The notes: a model not told the origin generated them from the letters alone. A stretch of 64,000 nt of DNA from Garcia nutans (GCA_947685225.1 CANTUV010000008.1:36572001-36636000), one strand, 5' to 3'. Numbered from the stretch's first letter, positions 34,613 to 46,433 are shown. Numbers and translations: made by a program.

Positions 34613-35406
34613 AGAGTTTTATCTTGTCATCTTGTCATGATATGGATAGAGAAGCTGCTAAAGATGATGTGCTACTAAGTAAGCTTGGGCTAACTATGGA
34701 TGATGAAGCAATGATCCTTGATGATGGAAAAAATCCTTTCCCTTGATATGTCTAAATAAATGAAGTATCTTCGACTCCAACTCAATAAACCTCCCTTAGC
34801 TTGAAGTGTTGCTCTTTTTATTTTTTTCTTTCTTTACTACTTAATTGGAATAATTATGTTTTTAAAATTATGTTTGTTTGAATAAATTCCTTTCATACAA
34901 TTTTTGTTGGTCTTTGTTCATTTTGGTGCACAACCAATGAGGAATCTAGCTTGATAATTCATGAATTAATATATCTAGGCATCATGATTTGAATGACTTT
35001 ACTAGGTGAGAGAATTGCTCTATAGCATTAAGTTGTATATGCTTACTTAGAGAGGGCTCTTGCATGATGATCTTTGCCTAGGTCCTAGTCAGTCTTAGAA
35101 CATGCTTTGACAAACTTTCGAGGCAAAATTGAACTCTGCTTGTTTAAGGGAGAGATGATCTAGGCATTGTTTGATGAGCCAACAGCTAGTATCCACCCTA
35201 TAAAATATCTATCCCTACTTATCCCTTTAAGCCTTCATAAAATTTTAGCTTTCTTTTCATTGGCTTACAAACCCCAACAACCTACCCTGAGCTATTGTGA
35301 TACTTTTGACAAGTCTTATGACCACTAAGATGAAGAGGCAAGAAAATCAAAGAAAGAAATGAATAGTCAAGACCATGAAGATAGTTGAAGTTCTCAAGAC
35401 CATAAG
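34613..35406 (+). other. F internal region after gag, non-coding
   Basis: It matches G 60520-61110 in order (CTCCCTTAGCTTG, TTTGTTCATTTTGGTGC, GGGAGAGATGATCTAGGCATT). There is no pol homology and only short frames. Confidence 0.6.
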
Positions 35407-37746
35407 TGTAATACCCCAATGTATGCCCTAGAAGTTTTAAATATAATTGTTGCTTGATTTGGATCAATGTATATATGTTTTTGCAAAGTAAATGATGGTG
35501 TAAAGGGAAGGTATATGTTGTATATATGTTAATATAAATAACATATACATAAGTCAATATGAGGAGTCAATGGGAGAAGATATTTTTATGTGATATGTGT
35601 GTAATTACTATAATGGGCAAACAAGTGACAAAAGTTAAGTTAAATGAAAAAGGGTATTAAGGTAATTTTCTTTTGGGAATTGCTTGGTGTAGGTTTAAAG
35701 AGAGGAAGAGGTTGACTTTGCTTCTTCAATTTCTTTTCTTCTTCTTTGGTGGCCGAACCTTGTCAAGAGAAAAGGAGCAAGAGGAAAGTTTGATTTCTAA
35801 AATCAAATTGAAGGAGAAATCAAAGGAGTTGGTTGGAGATTTGTGAAATTTCTTCATTTAAGGTTAGTACTCTCTTGTTTTCTTTTGTTAATCTTGAAGT
35901 TGTGTCTAAGATGAATTGTGATTTGTTGATGTGATGATTTGGTGTGTTTGAGTTGTGTTTATAAGTGTTAGAATTGATTGTAAGTTAAAAGATTGAATTG
36001 GTGTTTGGTTTGGTCTTGAATATGGTAAGTTATGTGGAGGTTGATAGTGGAAGATCAAGAGTGAATTTGGTTTTAGGGTTTTGATGTGATGAATGATTAA
36101 ATGTATGGTTAATTGTGATTGTTGTGTTAAACATGCAAAATAAGTGTTAATGACTTTGATTACATCCATTTGAATGAGTTTATGTTGTGTATCATGTGTT
36201 TAAATGCAATTAGAAGTGTTTTGGCCACAAATAGGGTTTTGTTCTTGAGAGACACGGCCAATTCAAGAGAGACACGGCCAAGTCAAGGAAAATTGAGCCG
36301 TGTTGGATTGATTGTGGAGGGACACGGCCGTGTCTTATGCATGTGTTTGTTACTGCCAATTGGTTTTGAGAGACACGGCCACAAGTTTTGCCGTGTCCCA
36401 TGAAGGTGTTTGCTACTGTGATAGTTCTTGACTTTTCTCACTTTGTTTTGATTCTTTAAAGGTTTTGTTGTTCCTAAACCTAAACATAAACACTCTAAAC
36501 ACTTTGAAAACAAAGAATGATCTAAATAAATATATGTAGAACATACATTCATATGATGTTGAGATTATAGCACACATTTGATGAGATTGATGAAGCATAT
36601 GAACAATGTTAGGCTATATGCATTGTGAATGATAATGTGATATGTACTTTGAAATATTGTATCAATGATGCTATATGAATAATATGAATTGAGATATTGT
36701 ATGATTTGAGGCCATTGTGATTGGCTATGATGATTCCATTGAAAGAACATAAGGCATGTTTGCCTAATTGATGATGAGAGTTGAGAATGAAACAATAAAT
36801 GAATTGTGTGTCTAATGTGTTATTCATTTTCAGAGTTTTGTTGTTGGTGGCATGCCTATTGGTAACATTCTCTTGAAGTTAGGTTGGCTAAGTCCTTGAA
36901 GCCTAATTGAGATGTTACAACCCTTGAAGCTAGGTTGGATTGGTTCTTGAAGCCAAGTTGGGTTGTTGCTTAGCATGCTTTGCTCCCCTTGAAGCTTGGT
37001 TGAACCTAAATCCTTGAAGCCTAGTTGGGATTATGATAATGATAAATGTAATAACAAAACCAAAGCATTAACTCTGAAAATTGAATGGCATATTAGTGTG
37101 TCTTGGGCCCAATGCTTGTCTTTGTTTACATGTGATTCATTGATAGCAAATTAATTGAATAATGAGATTTATGAAAGAACTTTGAAATGTGATATGCTTA
37201 TGTGAATGTCTTTTGTGAAAGGTAAAGGTATGATGTTAGTGTTTCAACTATAATGTTGCTCTATTATTGATGTGTATAGTATGGCATGGCATTAAAGCAT
37301 AGCATAAGCATATTTTTGTACTACTAAGCCATTGGCTTAGCGCGATAGTGTTGATCGTGCAGGTAACAGAGTTGAACCTGAGAGCTCTTCGATACCGAGT
37401 GAGAGTAGAAATTGAAGAGGTTATTTTGGGACTTAAAGATCAGAGAAAGCTGCCAATCATGTATAACTTCTTTATATTTTGTAAAGTATTGTTTATAATG
37501 TAAACATATGTACATTTGTAAATATTTTCTATATTCCGCTGCGTATTAAGTAAATGTATATATATATATCTATTTGTTTTATATTATAAGTTAATGACTT
37601 ATTTTCTATAAGGTATAATGAGAAAGATTATAGTATTATTTAAAATGTTTTGAATGTAATAAAATCCGTAGCATCCCTATGTTCAGTGCACGTATATTAC
37701 ATTGTGGTGTTTGTAGTGTGCGTGTATTGGATGTGGGGGTGTTACA
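35407..37746 (+). mobile_element. Solo LTR I (T1 family) in F
   Basis: This 2340-bp LTR runs from TGTAATACCC to GGGTGTTACA, with target duplication ATAAG (35402-35406 and 37747-37751) and no internal region. It is similar to the D LTR over its whole length: TATGCCCTAGAAGTTTT at the start, GACACGGCC inverted units (36245-36410), CTTGAAGC repeats (36875-37030), CTTGGGCCCAATGCTTGTC and the CTAAGCC stem-loop (37324-37340). Several minus-strand frames inside are accidental. Confidence 0.95.
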
Positions 37747-39636
37747 ATAAGAGCAGTTGATGTTCTCAAAACCATAAAGGTAGTTGAAGTTCACCTGAAT
37801 TAGACCAAATATCACAAATAAAGTCAAGATTGAAGCAGATTAATACCACTTCACTCATCCATTATTAGAAACCCAAGTTGGTACAAACAAGACAACTCTT
37901 TTAGAGCTAAAAGCAAAAAAAAAAGAAAAAGAAAAGAAGAAAAAAAAAAGAGAAAAGACAAAAAATACAAAAAAAAGGAAAGAAAAAAAAAGAGAAAAAA
38001 AAAGAAAAGAAAAGAGAAAAAAAAAGAGAAAAAAAGAAGAAAAGAAAACCAAAGTGGTTCAGAAATCAAACTGAGTTCTCTTTTACCTAAGACAGCAAAA
38101 GGCTTACATTTAGTTTATAAGGACAATTTGACTTGAATTGGTCCAACCCAACCAAAGTTTTCATCAAAATCAGAGAAAAAGGAGAAAGACCATCCAGTTC
38201 TTGAAAGTTCTGTACTTGACAGTCTTACAAGGAAGAAGGACAAAATGATAAAATGCTCAAAGGAAGAGAAGAGTAAGAAAAATAAAGAGAAAGAAAAGGG
38301 AAGAGTAAGAAAAAGAAAGAGAAAGAAAAAGGGAAAAGAAAAAATGATGATGGGTACCAATCTTTTTGCAAAGGCAAAGATTGTCCCAATCAAGATCCAG
38401 ATTAATGCCAAGAAGATAGAAGGAATTTAGAGTCTAGCAAGATTGCCTCCAAGCTACCTAAAGTTCAAACAAGTAGTTTGTAGTGTGAATGTTTGTCCTT
38501 TATGTCACACCAGCTCCAATCTCAAGATGGCTTTCATTTAACCCGTATCCCTTATAGACCCCATTTCAAGCCTATCAAAGACCTGTTGATCTCTCTTGAT
38601 AGGTAGAGTCTATTAGTGGAGATAGTTTGAATAAGCATGCATATGAGATAGATAATATTCAAACTCAAAAAAGATCTTTGGCCAAGTAATGTGTATGTGC
38701 CTATCTGAAGTGCAACAATTCTTGCTTAAGTAGAAATGATTCTCGAGTTTAGGTAACTAGGGTTGTTATGTTATAGATATGTTAATTTGAAAAATCAAGT
38801 CCTGAGGTAAATTGACATTAATTTGGCAAAGCCAACATTTGATTTCAAAATCAAAATTCAAAATTGAAAATTCAAATATATATATATATATACAAAGCCT
38901 TCAAGTTAAGGGGAGTATGTTGAACTATCGAACCTCGAAGGACACATTGGGTAAAGGAAATGATTATTGGCAAGGTTATGAAGTTACCAATTGGCATGCT
39001 GAATCCTAGTATGAAATGAATGTATCTCTGCTGCTTAGAGCCTCCATTGTTCATGTTTTCAATATCTTGAAGATAAAAGCCATAAATGTGAAGCATCCTG
39101 TCATTCCAATGCAAGACTTGAATGGGCATCAGAAAGAAATCTGTGAGAACATTTCAGCTGATAATCTTGGTCTGTGAGTCAATGGAATCATTGTAAGTAT
39201 TATCCATGCATATCATGCATACATGAGCATATCGCATTGCACTTTCTTATCTCGTATTGTCTATTCTTTGTCAAAGTGAAAAGCAAATACCCTGTGAAGT
39301 AAAGAATAATAAGAAGATATTGAATCAAGGGGGGCATGGAAAGCCTATTTACTTGAGGAAGCTCCAGTCATTTTGCAAAAGAAGAAATATGTGTTTGTGT
39401 GAAGAGCTAGACAAGACAAACATCAAATAGAGCCCGTATAGAAAAATCATGGGTTTGAGCCTACATAGGGGGCAAAGTTTCTCCTTTTCAATTTTTGAGT
39501 TTATGCATGTACAAAGCATTTTCAAACTCACTTTCAAATATCTTGCCATGCAGGGGGCAAGGAGAAGATATGAAGGCTAGCTAAAAAATAGTTGAAATTT
39601 TTTGCTTTGCAAAAAGGGCAAAGGAAGAACAAAAAA
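37747..39636 (+). other. F internal region, non-coding, shared with G
   Basis: It is collinear with G 61110-62962. It contains purine-only stretches (37910-38048 and parts of 38225-38345) and a well-conserved block at 38440-39180 (CTATCGAACCTCGAAGGACA at 38926). A small frame at 38812-39009 has a counterpart at 62071-62253 but resembles nothing I know. Confidence 0.6.
37910..38048. repeat. Purine-only tract in F
   Basis: About 140 bases are almost entirely A and G on the plus strand. A similar tract stands at 61266-61353 in G. The Phe/Leu-rich minus-strand frames here are artefacts of the tract. Confidence 0.9.
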
Positions 39637-40770
39637 GAATGGATAAAGATCCACGTTTCAAGGGTAAAGACCTGATCTCCAATGGATAAAGATCCATGTT
39701 TCAAGGGTAAAGACTCAATCTCTAATGGATAAAGACCCGATCTTCAATGGATAAAGATCCATGTTTCAAGGGTAAAGACCCGATCTCCTATGGATAAAGA
39801 TCCATGTTTCAAGGGTAAAGACCCGACCTCCAATGGATAAAGATCCATCTTTTAAGGGTAAAGACTCGATCTCTGATGGATAAAGATCAATGTTTTAAGG
39901 GTAAAGACCCGATTTCCAATGGATAAAGATCCACCTTTAAAGGGTAAAGTCCCGATCTCCAATGGATAAAGATCCACGTTTCAAGGGTAAAGACCCAATC
40001 TCTAATGGAAAAAGATCCATGTTTCAAGGGTAAAGACACGATCTCCAATGGATAAAGATCCATGTTTCAAGGGTAAAGACCCAATCTCTAATGGATAAAG
40101 ATCCATGTGTTCAAGTGTAAAGACCCGATCTCCTATGGATAATCCATGTTTCAAGGGTAAAGACCCGATCTCTGATGGATAAAGATCCATGTTTCAAGGT
40201 TAAAGACCCAATCTCTAATGGATAAAGATCTATATTTCAAGGGTAAAGACCCGATCCCCAATGGATAAAGATCCATATTTCAAGGGTAAAGACCCGATCT
40301 CTGATGGATAAAGATCCATGTTTCAAGGGTAAAGACCCTATCTCCAATGGATAAAGATCCATGTTTCAAGGGTAAAGACCTGATCTCCAGTGGATAAAGA
40401 TTCATATTTCAAGGGTAAAGACTCGATGTCTAGTGGATAAAGATCTATGTTTCAAGGGTAAAGACCTGACTTCCAATGGATAAAGATCCATGTTTCAAGG
40501 GTAAAAACCCGATCTCTAATGGATAAAGATCCATGTTTCAAGGGTAAAGACCCAATCTCCAATGGATAAAGATCCATATTTCAAGGGTAAAAACCCGATC
40601 TCTAATGGATAAAGATCCATGTTTCAAGGGTAAAGACCCAATCTCCAATGGATAAAGATCCATGTTTCAATGGTTAAGACTCAATCTCCAATGGATAAAG
40701 ATCTTTGTTTCAAGGGTAATGACCCAATTTTCAATAGATAAAGATCCTTTTTTTTGGTGGGTAAAGATCC
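39637..40770. repeat. 43-bp minisatellite of F, about 26 units
   Basis: The unit holds ATGGAT-AAAG-ATCCAT and GGGT-AAAG-ACCC, two hairpins with the same loop, joined by GTTTCAA and GATCTCCA. The period is 43 bp (for example 40518 to 40561). It is the reverse of the E 41-bp unit and the same as the G array at 62963. The frame at 40002-40190 is made of the repeat. Confidence 0.92.
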
Positions 40771-40950
40771 ATAATCCATAAAAAATTGAACAACCAGTTA
40801 AGCCAGAATTCTCAACTGATAAAAGGCCAGTCAAATCAAATTCAATCTCGGGTCCAAGTACCCAAATCAAATCAAAGTATCCATCCTCATCCAAAATTTG
40901 CTCAAAGTCATGTTGCTTTTCACTCTTTTCTACTGAAAGTCTCAGATCGC

Positions 40951-40967
40951 TCAAGCAGGGGGCAAAT
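40951..40967 (+). other. Polypurine tract of F
   Basis: TCAAGCAGGGGGCAAAT directly precedes the 3' LTR start TGTAGACCC. Confidence 0.85.
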
Positions 40968-43151
40968 TGTAGACCCTTAATTTTAGACCCATTCAAATCC
41001 GATAGTCCAAAATAATTTTTGTGATATTTTATTTATTTTAATAATATTTTAATTACTAATAATATTTAATAGTTATTTTTAATAAAAATAAAAATATATA
41101 AAAAAAATAAAAAATTGGACGGATCGGCAAGCGATGCGCTGTAGTGCTGCAGAAAATGTCTGCGATGAATTGGGCACTGTCGATTTTTTTTATCAAACCT
41201 TGTTTTACCTGATTTTGTAGTTTTTCCTAAATAGATAGTATTTCCTTATTAAAATAAGATTAGGAATTTATTTTTCCTATAAATACCACATTAAAACACA
41301 AGAAAAAGGAGTGGAAAGAAAAATGGAGAAAACCCTAGGAGAAGAAAAAAAGAAAAAGAAGAGGACGAGAAAAGAGAGTCAGAAATCCCTAGAAGAGAAA
41401 GAGGGTGGCAATTAACATTAAGGAGGTCGGTAATTAGATTTAGAAGAGTGAAAACAGCAAGGCAGAAAACAGCAAAAATAAATTATCAACAATCGAGGAG
41501 TAAACAATGAACATTCATCAACCAACAAAGGCAGTGATCACTATGTTTGATCTTTGCTCGACCAGAAATAAATATTGATGTAGGCAGTAGCTTGGGGTCA
41601 ATAAACAATTTAGGAACCTTCAACGCAGGTTTTGTGTCTTTATCTTAAATTTGCTTAAACATTCAATTGTTATATCATTTTTGTTCTTACTGGTTTTCAT
41701 TTGTTTATTTTTGTTATCACTTTTATTAAATAGTCTAAATTGATAAACCCTAATTATATATTCTATTAATTATTGTTTCATCCAATAGCTCAAAAATCCA
41801 GATGATTCCAAACCCTAATATTCTTTAAAGTTTCTAAAAACTTTAATCTTAAATATTTCTATAAAACTCTAATTTGTTTTCTTAAATCCTAAGATCAGAT
41901 ATGTTTTCCAAAACATCAAAAACCCTAAACTATCTTATTAATTCTCAAAACCCTAACCCCCAGTGTCTTAATTCCTTAATTTTTCTAAACCCTAATTTTA
42001 TTAATACCCAAACCAGTAAACCCTAGTTTTCCTAAAGCCTAATTCTTAAAACATCAAAACTTTATGACAAGTTCATCAACACCCTAAAGCCCTAATCTAG
42101 TGAACCTAAAACCCAATCTAGTTAATCTAAAATCCTAATTCTTAACTCAGTAACCATTATCCAATGAACCTAAAACCCAATCTTTTAAAATTATAAACCC
42201 TCATGTCTTATGTTTCCAAAACCCTAATTTCATAATGTTACCCCTAAACCCTAATTTGATTATCCAAAAACCTTACTACTATCTTAAATTTATAAAACCC
42301 TAATCCATTCCATTTTTTGAAAAATCCTCATAGTAGCCTAAATAATAAATATAATAATTTCAAAATTCCAAAACCCTAAATGTTAATTAAAGAACCCTAA
42401 ATTTAGACATAAACCTAAATTTGTATCTTTATTGCTTTATTTAATTTTAGATTTGATTATGTAGTTTATTATATGTTTTGATGGTTGATTTATTTAATTT
42501 CAATGCTTGATTTATTTAGTTTATCATGGATGGATATTTTCTTTATTGTTATGATTATTATTTGTTTATTTTGGTATTAAAATTGTAAGAGGTATGTTTC
42601 CATTATTGGGTACCTCATTAATTAATTTTCATGTAAATTAAATTATTTTTATATTTTGGAATTAATGTAAAGGATATGTTTCCACCTTTCAGTGGGTGTC
42701 CTATTTAGTTTTAGACCTGGACGATGTAAGGACATGTTTCCATCCTCGGATGGGTGTCCATTTATTTGCTTTGTTTGGACATTGCTTTGATTTTAATATA
42801 ATGATGCTTTATTTTAATTGTTGCATATAGTATGGATAATATTATTATATTTATGAATTTTATAATATTAAGACCTGCAAAGGAGGCTGGTTCCAATGAA
42901 TCGGGCATTGTGGAAGTGCTGGGCCATTTCTCACCTTCCCCACACGTACCCAACTTTTCGAACACATTAGGGGGTTGGGGATTCCTTAGCAATCGAGTCA
43001 TCCACCCCTTTCTTTTTTTTTTCTGTCCGTCTGGGTGAAGACTCCATTTTCTCTGGTCTTAGGCCCGTGTTCTCTAAGGCCCCAACCGTAAATAGTGCAG
43101 AAGTCGTAAGAACCATTCCACCGGGAGTGGGGGCAAAAATCCCCGCTCACG
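40968..43151 (+). mobile_element. 3' LTR of element F
   Basis: It is 2184 bp, 136 bp shorter than the 5' LTR, mostly because a GC-rich U3 segment after 41163 is missing. It has a TATA box at 41278-41284 and about eleven AAACCCTA(A) motifs between 41332 and 42380. It ends CTCACG, where the partner has CTCACA, and is followed by the CCATG duplication. Divergence from the 5' LTR is clearly higher than in C or D. Confidence 0.92.
41278..41284 (+). promoter_or_regulatory. TATA box of the F 3' LTR
   Basis: TATAAAT stands in the same context as 30944-30950. Confidence 0.5.
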
Positions 43152-43401
43152 CCATGGTAATCTTTTGCCATGGTACCAACCAATGGATGTTAATCATAGC
43201 TCGTGAGCAGATCCAATCAACCCATTCGGCATATGAGGAAGAGGGATGAAGCAGTTTCCTTGCAAAATGATCTAGGGGTAGATATCTGGTGAAATCCATA
43301 TATGGGGTGTGGAGCAAGCATAAGCGCCCCTGTAGCAAGATATATAAAGACAAACAACAATTCATTAAAAAAAAAGGGCCTGTTAGGTCGAAAACCCACA
43401 A
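43152..43401 (-). pseudogene. ORF1 remnant of E, third piece, cut by F
   Basis: This minus-strand frame is open from 43401 to the F insertion at 43152 (it then runs a few bases into the F LTR). Its segment with AEWVDWI, INIHWLVPW and, across F, a VTLVALCRGTCYDP-like stretch follows the order of the C-terminal half of DUF7745-type ORF1 proteins, where an EW...W-P-W segment precedes a PL-G-WG--Y-P segment. F entered here with CCATG. This is an eye judgement, not a database result. Confidence 0.45.
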
Positions 43402-43625
43402 GGGTGGCCTAAGTAAAAATTAGGGCGGTTCTCTAGCTCCAAAAACCTAAAAAGGCAGTCTAGGCAAAAATTAGAATAAAATTTTTTTAAAAAAGTCCGC
43501 TAGGTTGAAAACTTACAAGGGCGGACTAGGCAAAAATTAGGACAACTTGCTAGTTCTGAAAATCTGCAAGGGCGGGCTAGGCAAAAATTAGAGAAATAAA
43601 AAATAAAGGACTAAATTGAAAACCC
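43378..43625. repeat. Degenerate 50-65 bp repeats in E
   Basis: About five diverged units carry GAAAACCCACAAGGG / GGCGGACTAGG / CAAAAATTAG text. They lie between two pieces of ORF1 and have no open frame. Similar CTAGGCAAAAATTAG blocks do not occur elsewhere in the window. Confidence 0.75.
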
Positions 43626-43644
43626 AAAAGGATGATTTAGGTAA

Positions 43645-43920
43645 TTACCTGAAGCAGCAAGGGGCTTCCAACAACCTCCTCAAAGAATTTATCTTGAATT
43701 GATCCAATCTAACTAGGGTTTCAACCAAGATCACGGGTACTGGTGACAATCCTCCTTCCATTTAAACCCCAATATCTAGTGCTCGTGGATCAATGTCATT
43801 GTTAGAAGAAACAAGTAGAAATTAACCAAGCAAGCATAGACAAAACATGCGATCCCACTCTTTGGTGGGAGCCAAATGAGAAGTATAAAAATCAATCAAT
43901 GGACCAAGTAAGATCTTCTC
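43645..43920 (-). pseudogene. ORF1 remnant of E, second piece, between D and the repeat block
   Basis: It continues in frame the ORF1 piece at 53765-54264 across the D insertion (TTCTC duplication). It has two in-frame TAA codons (43822-43824 and 43762-43764) and ends at a TAA at 43645-43647. Recognisable segments are LIDFYTSHLAPTKEW, NNDIDPRALDIGV and LSPVPVILVETLVRL, which fit the middle of DUF7745-type proteins. It is not functional. Confidence 0.6.
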
Positions 43921-44798
43921 TGTAATATCCTCATTTATGCCCTAGAAGTTTTGTATGTTGTTGTTATTGTGGTTGTTTTAAATTGCAAGATAAAGAATTG
44001 GGAAAAGAAAAGTATATGTGTTTTGGGAAGGATTTAGGGTTTAGAGAGAATGGTATATGTTGTGTATATGTTGATATATATAACATATAAATGGGTCAAA
44101 GAAGAGTCAAGGTGTTGGTTAGTGGAAGGAGATATTTTATTGTTGAGTGTGTAATTGCATATATGGGCTTATATAAGACAAAAAGTTAGTTATATGTTTG
44201 AGGGCATTTTGGTAATTGCTTGGATAAAATCTCTTGGTGGAGATTTAAAGAAGAAAAGTCATTTGACTTTGTTGAATTTTCTTTTCTTCTCATGTTTGTG
44301 CCGGCCATTGAAGAAGACAAAGGGAAAGAGAAGTGTTCTTGATGCTATACTCAAATTGATGAAGGAATTGAGAGATTTGGTGAAAGACTTGTGGAATTTC
44401 TTCATATAAGGTAAGTAATTTCTTGTTTTCTTTTATTAATTTGGAAGTTGTGGCTAAGGTGTATGGTGAATTGTTGAGTTGATGATTTGGTGTGTTTGAT
44501 ATGTATTTACAAATGTTAAAGTTGATTGTTAGTTAAAAGATTGATTTGAGGTTGGTTTGGTTGTGAAGGTTGTAAGTTTAAATAGATTTTGATAGTGGAA
44601 GTTCAAGTGTAAAGTTGGTTTTAGGGTTTGAGATGGTATATGTTTAAATGTTTTGGTTGATGTGTTTTAATAAGGAATATTGTGATAAACATGTAGAATT
44701 TGTGTTTAGAACATTGATTTCATTCATTTGAAACATGTTATATGGTGTTTGATGAGTTTGAGTGCAATTGGAGGAGAATTTTGCATATTAGGGTTTGT

Positions 44799-45050
44799 GT
44801 TTTGGGAGACACGGCCAAAAGCAAAGGAGAGACACGGCCAAGTCATGAAACTTTTGCGTGTGTTGAATTAGTTTTGAGAGACACGGCCGTGTTCCCAAGC
44901 CGTGTTAGCTACTGTGAGTTTTGGTTTAAGAGACACAGCCATAAGCTTGGCCATGTCCCTTGCCCGTGTTGCTTACTGTCCAATTGGTTTGAGTGACACG
45001 GCCACAAGCTTGGCCGTGTCCCTCAAGTGGCTGCCCGTGTCCCTCAATTG
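44799..45050. repeat. GACACGGCC inverted-unit array, D 5' LTR
   Basis: There are several direct and inverted GACACGGCC/GGCCGTGTC units. The clearest hairpin pairs GACACGGCCA (44995-45004) with TGGCCGTGTC (45011-45020). The array recurs at 52151-52402 and, in other versions, in I (36245-36410) and B (28500-28670). Confidence 0.8.
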
Positions 45051-45984
45051 TGTAGGTTAAGGTTTTACTTCCTTGTTCTTTTTGCATTGCTTTGGTTCTC
45101 AAAGGGTAGGTTGGTCCCTAAACCTAACCCTAAACATTTTAAATACACTTGAATCAATGAATGATATAATCAATTACATGTGTAAGGTTCTAAAGATATG
45201 AATCATATCAATTGTTCTTTACCCTAATTGCATTGTTGAGATTGAATAATGTTATGTTATGTATTGTAAATGGTAATGTGTTTCATGAGTAATGAATATT
45301 GAAATGTATATCAAAGATGCAATGATAATTCAAATAAGACATGATATGAGACAATACCATTGTGGTTGGCTATGATGTGATGCAATTGAAAGAAATAAGG
45401 CATGTTTGCCTAAATGTTGTTGAGAATTGAAAATGGAAATGATAATTGAATAATAAATGAATTGTGTGGCTAATGTGTTATTCCATTTTCAGAGTTGGTT
45501 GTTGGTGGCATGCCTAATAAGTGTAACAATCTCTTGAAGTTAGGTTGGATTGAATCCTTGAAGCCTAATTGAGATGTTACCACCCTTGAAGCTAGGTTGG
45601 GTTGGTTCTTGAAGCCAAGTTGGGTTGAAGCTTAGCATGCTTTGCTCCCCTTGAAGCTTGGTTGAACCTAATCCTTGAAGCCTAGTTGGGTTTATGATAT
45701 TGATAAATGTGATGATAGAACCAAAACATTAACTCTGAAAATTGAATGGCATATTAGTGTGTCTTGGGCCCATGCTTGTCTTTGCTTAATGTTGATTATG
45801 AATGATTAAATGAATACTAATGAGGTATATGATAAGATGTTGAAATATGATATGTCTATTTATGTTGAGTTATGAAATGTAAAGGCATGTTGTTAGTTTT
45901 GCATATATGATGTTACATGTATAATATGGATTGAGAATTGGCATTGCATTGCATCAAAGCAAAACATTAGCATGTTTTATCTTA

Positions 45985-46021
45985 CTAAGCCGTTGGCTTA
46001 GCGCGATAGTGTTTGATCGCG
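45985..46021. repeat. Tandem stem-loops of the D 5' LTR
   Basis: CTAAGCC/GGCTTAG around GTT (45985-46001) is followed by CGCGAT/ATCGCG (46002-46007 and 46016-46021). Both are kept in B and I, and the first is replaced by CTGAGCG/CGCTCAG in C. Second copy at 53337-53373. Confidence 0.8.
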
Positions 46022-46420
46022 CAGGTAATAGAGTTGGTAGAGTTGAACCCGAGAGTTCATCAAGACCGAGTGAGAGTAGACAGTGAAGAGTTGATTTTTG
46101 AGGACTTAAAGATCAGAGCAGACTTGCCAATCATGTATACTTCTTTTATATTTTGTAAAGTAATGTTTATAATGTAAATATGTACCTAATTTATAACTTC
46201 CGCTGTGTAATATTTAAATGTATATATGTATATCTAACATGTTTATATTTTAAGTCAATGACTTAATTTCTATAATGTATAATGATTAGGGTATTGTATC
46301 AAGTTTAAAATGTTTTGAATGTTGAAGAAAACCGTAACATCCCTATGTTTGGTGCACTTATGCTACATTGTTGTGATTGTAGTGTGTGTGCATTGGATGT
46401 GGGGGTGTTACAATTGTTTA

Positions 46421-46433
46421 GGTATCAGAGCCT
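46421..46433 (+). other. Primer-binding site of D (initiator tRNA-Met type)
   Basis: GGTATCAGAGCCT is the TGGTATCAGAGCC site with the first T lacking (an A precedes GG). It lies eight bases after the LTR end. Confidence 0.9.

Larger units (their letters stand above)
30486..43151 (+). mobile_element. Element F: Tat/Ogre-like non-autonomous retrotransposon
   Basis: This 12,666-bp element includes solo LTR I. The target duplication CCATG (30481-30485 and 43152-43156) flanks LTRs of 2320 and 2184 bp. Next come the PBS at 32807, a leader, a gag reduced to its two ends, a long non-coding part with purine tracts, a 26-unit minisatellite, and the polypurine tract at 40951. There is no pol and no ORF1. 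The outer bases are slightly changed (TGTATACCC for TGTAGACCC; last base G for A). It sits in ORF1 of E in the opposite orientation. Confidence 0.93.
43921..46412 (+). mobile_element. 5' LTR of element D
   Basis: The 2492-bp LTR contains GACACGGCC inverted units (44810-45045), a perfect ACACGGCCGTGT palindrome (44881-44892), degenerate CTTGAAGC repeats (45531-45690) and the stem-loops at 45985-46021. A CATATAAATGGG near 44083 is a weak TATA candidate. The frames at 44155-44409 and 44742-44996 recur in the other LTR and are not genes. Confidence 0.98.

Noticed and set aside
37851..38069. Phe/Leu-rich membrane-like frames on the minus strand
   Set aside because: They are translations of a purine-only tract in two frames; the same artefact occurs at 61242-61681.
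39637..40770. Regular array resembling a CRISPR
   Set aside because: Units are contiguous and homologous along their full length, there are no unique spacers, and the setting is a plant retrotransposon.
44155..44996. Frames of 84 codons repeated at 51507-52348
   Set aside because: They are LTR sequence duplicated in D; related LTRs B and I do not keep them open.
46421..46433. tRNA gene fragment
   Set aside because: Only the 13-base primer-binding word complementary to initiator tRNA-Met is present; there is no cloverleaf or promoter box.
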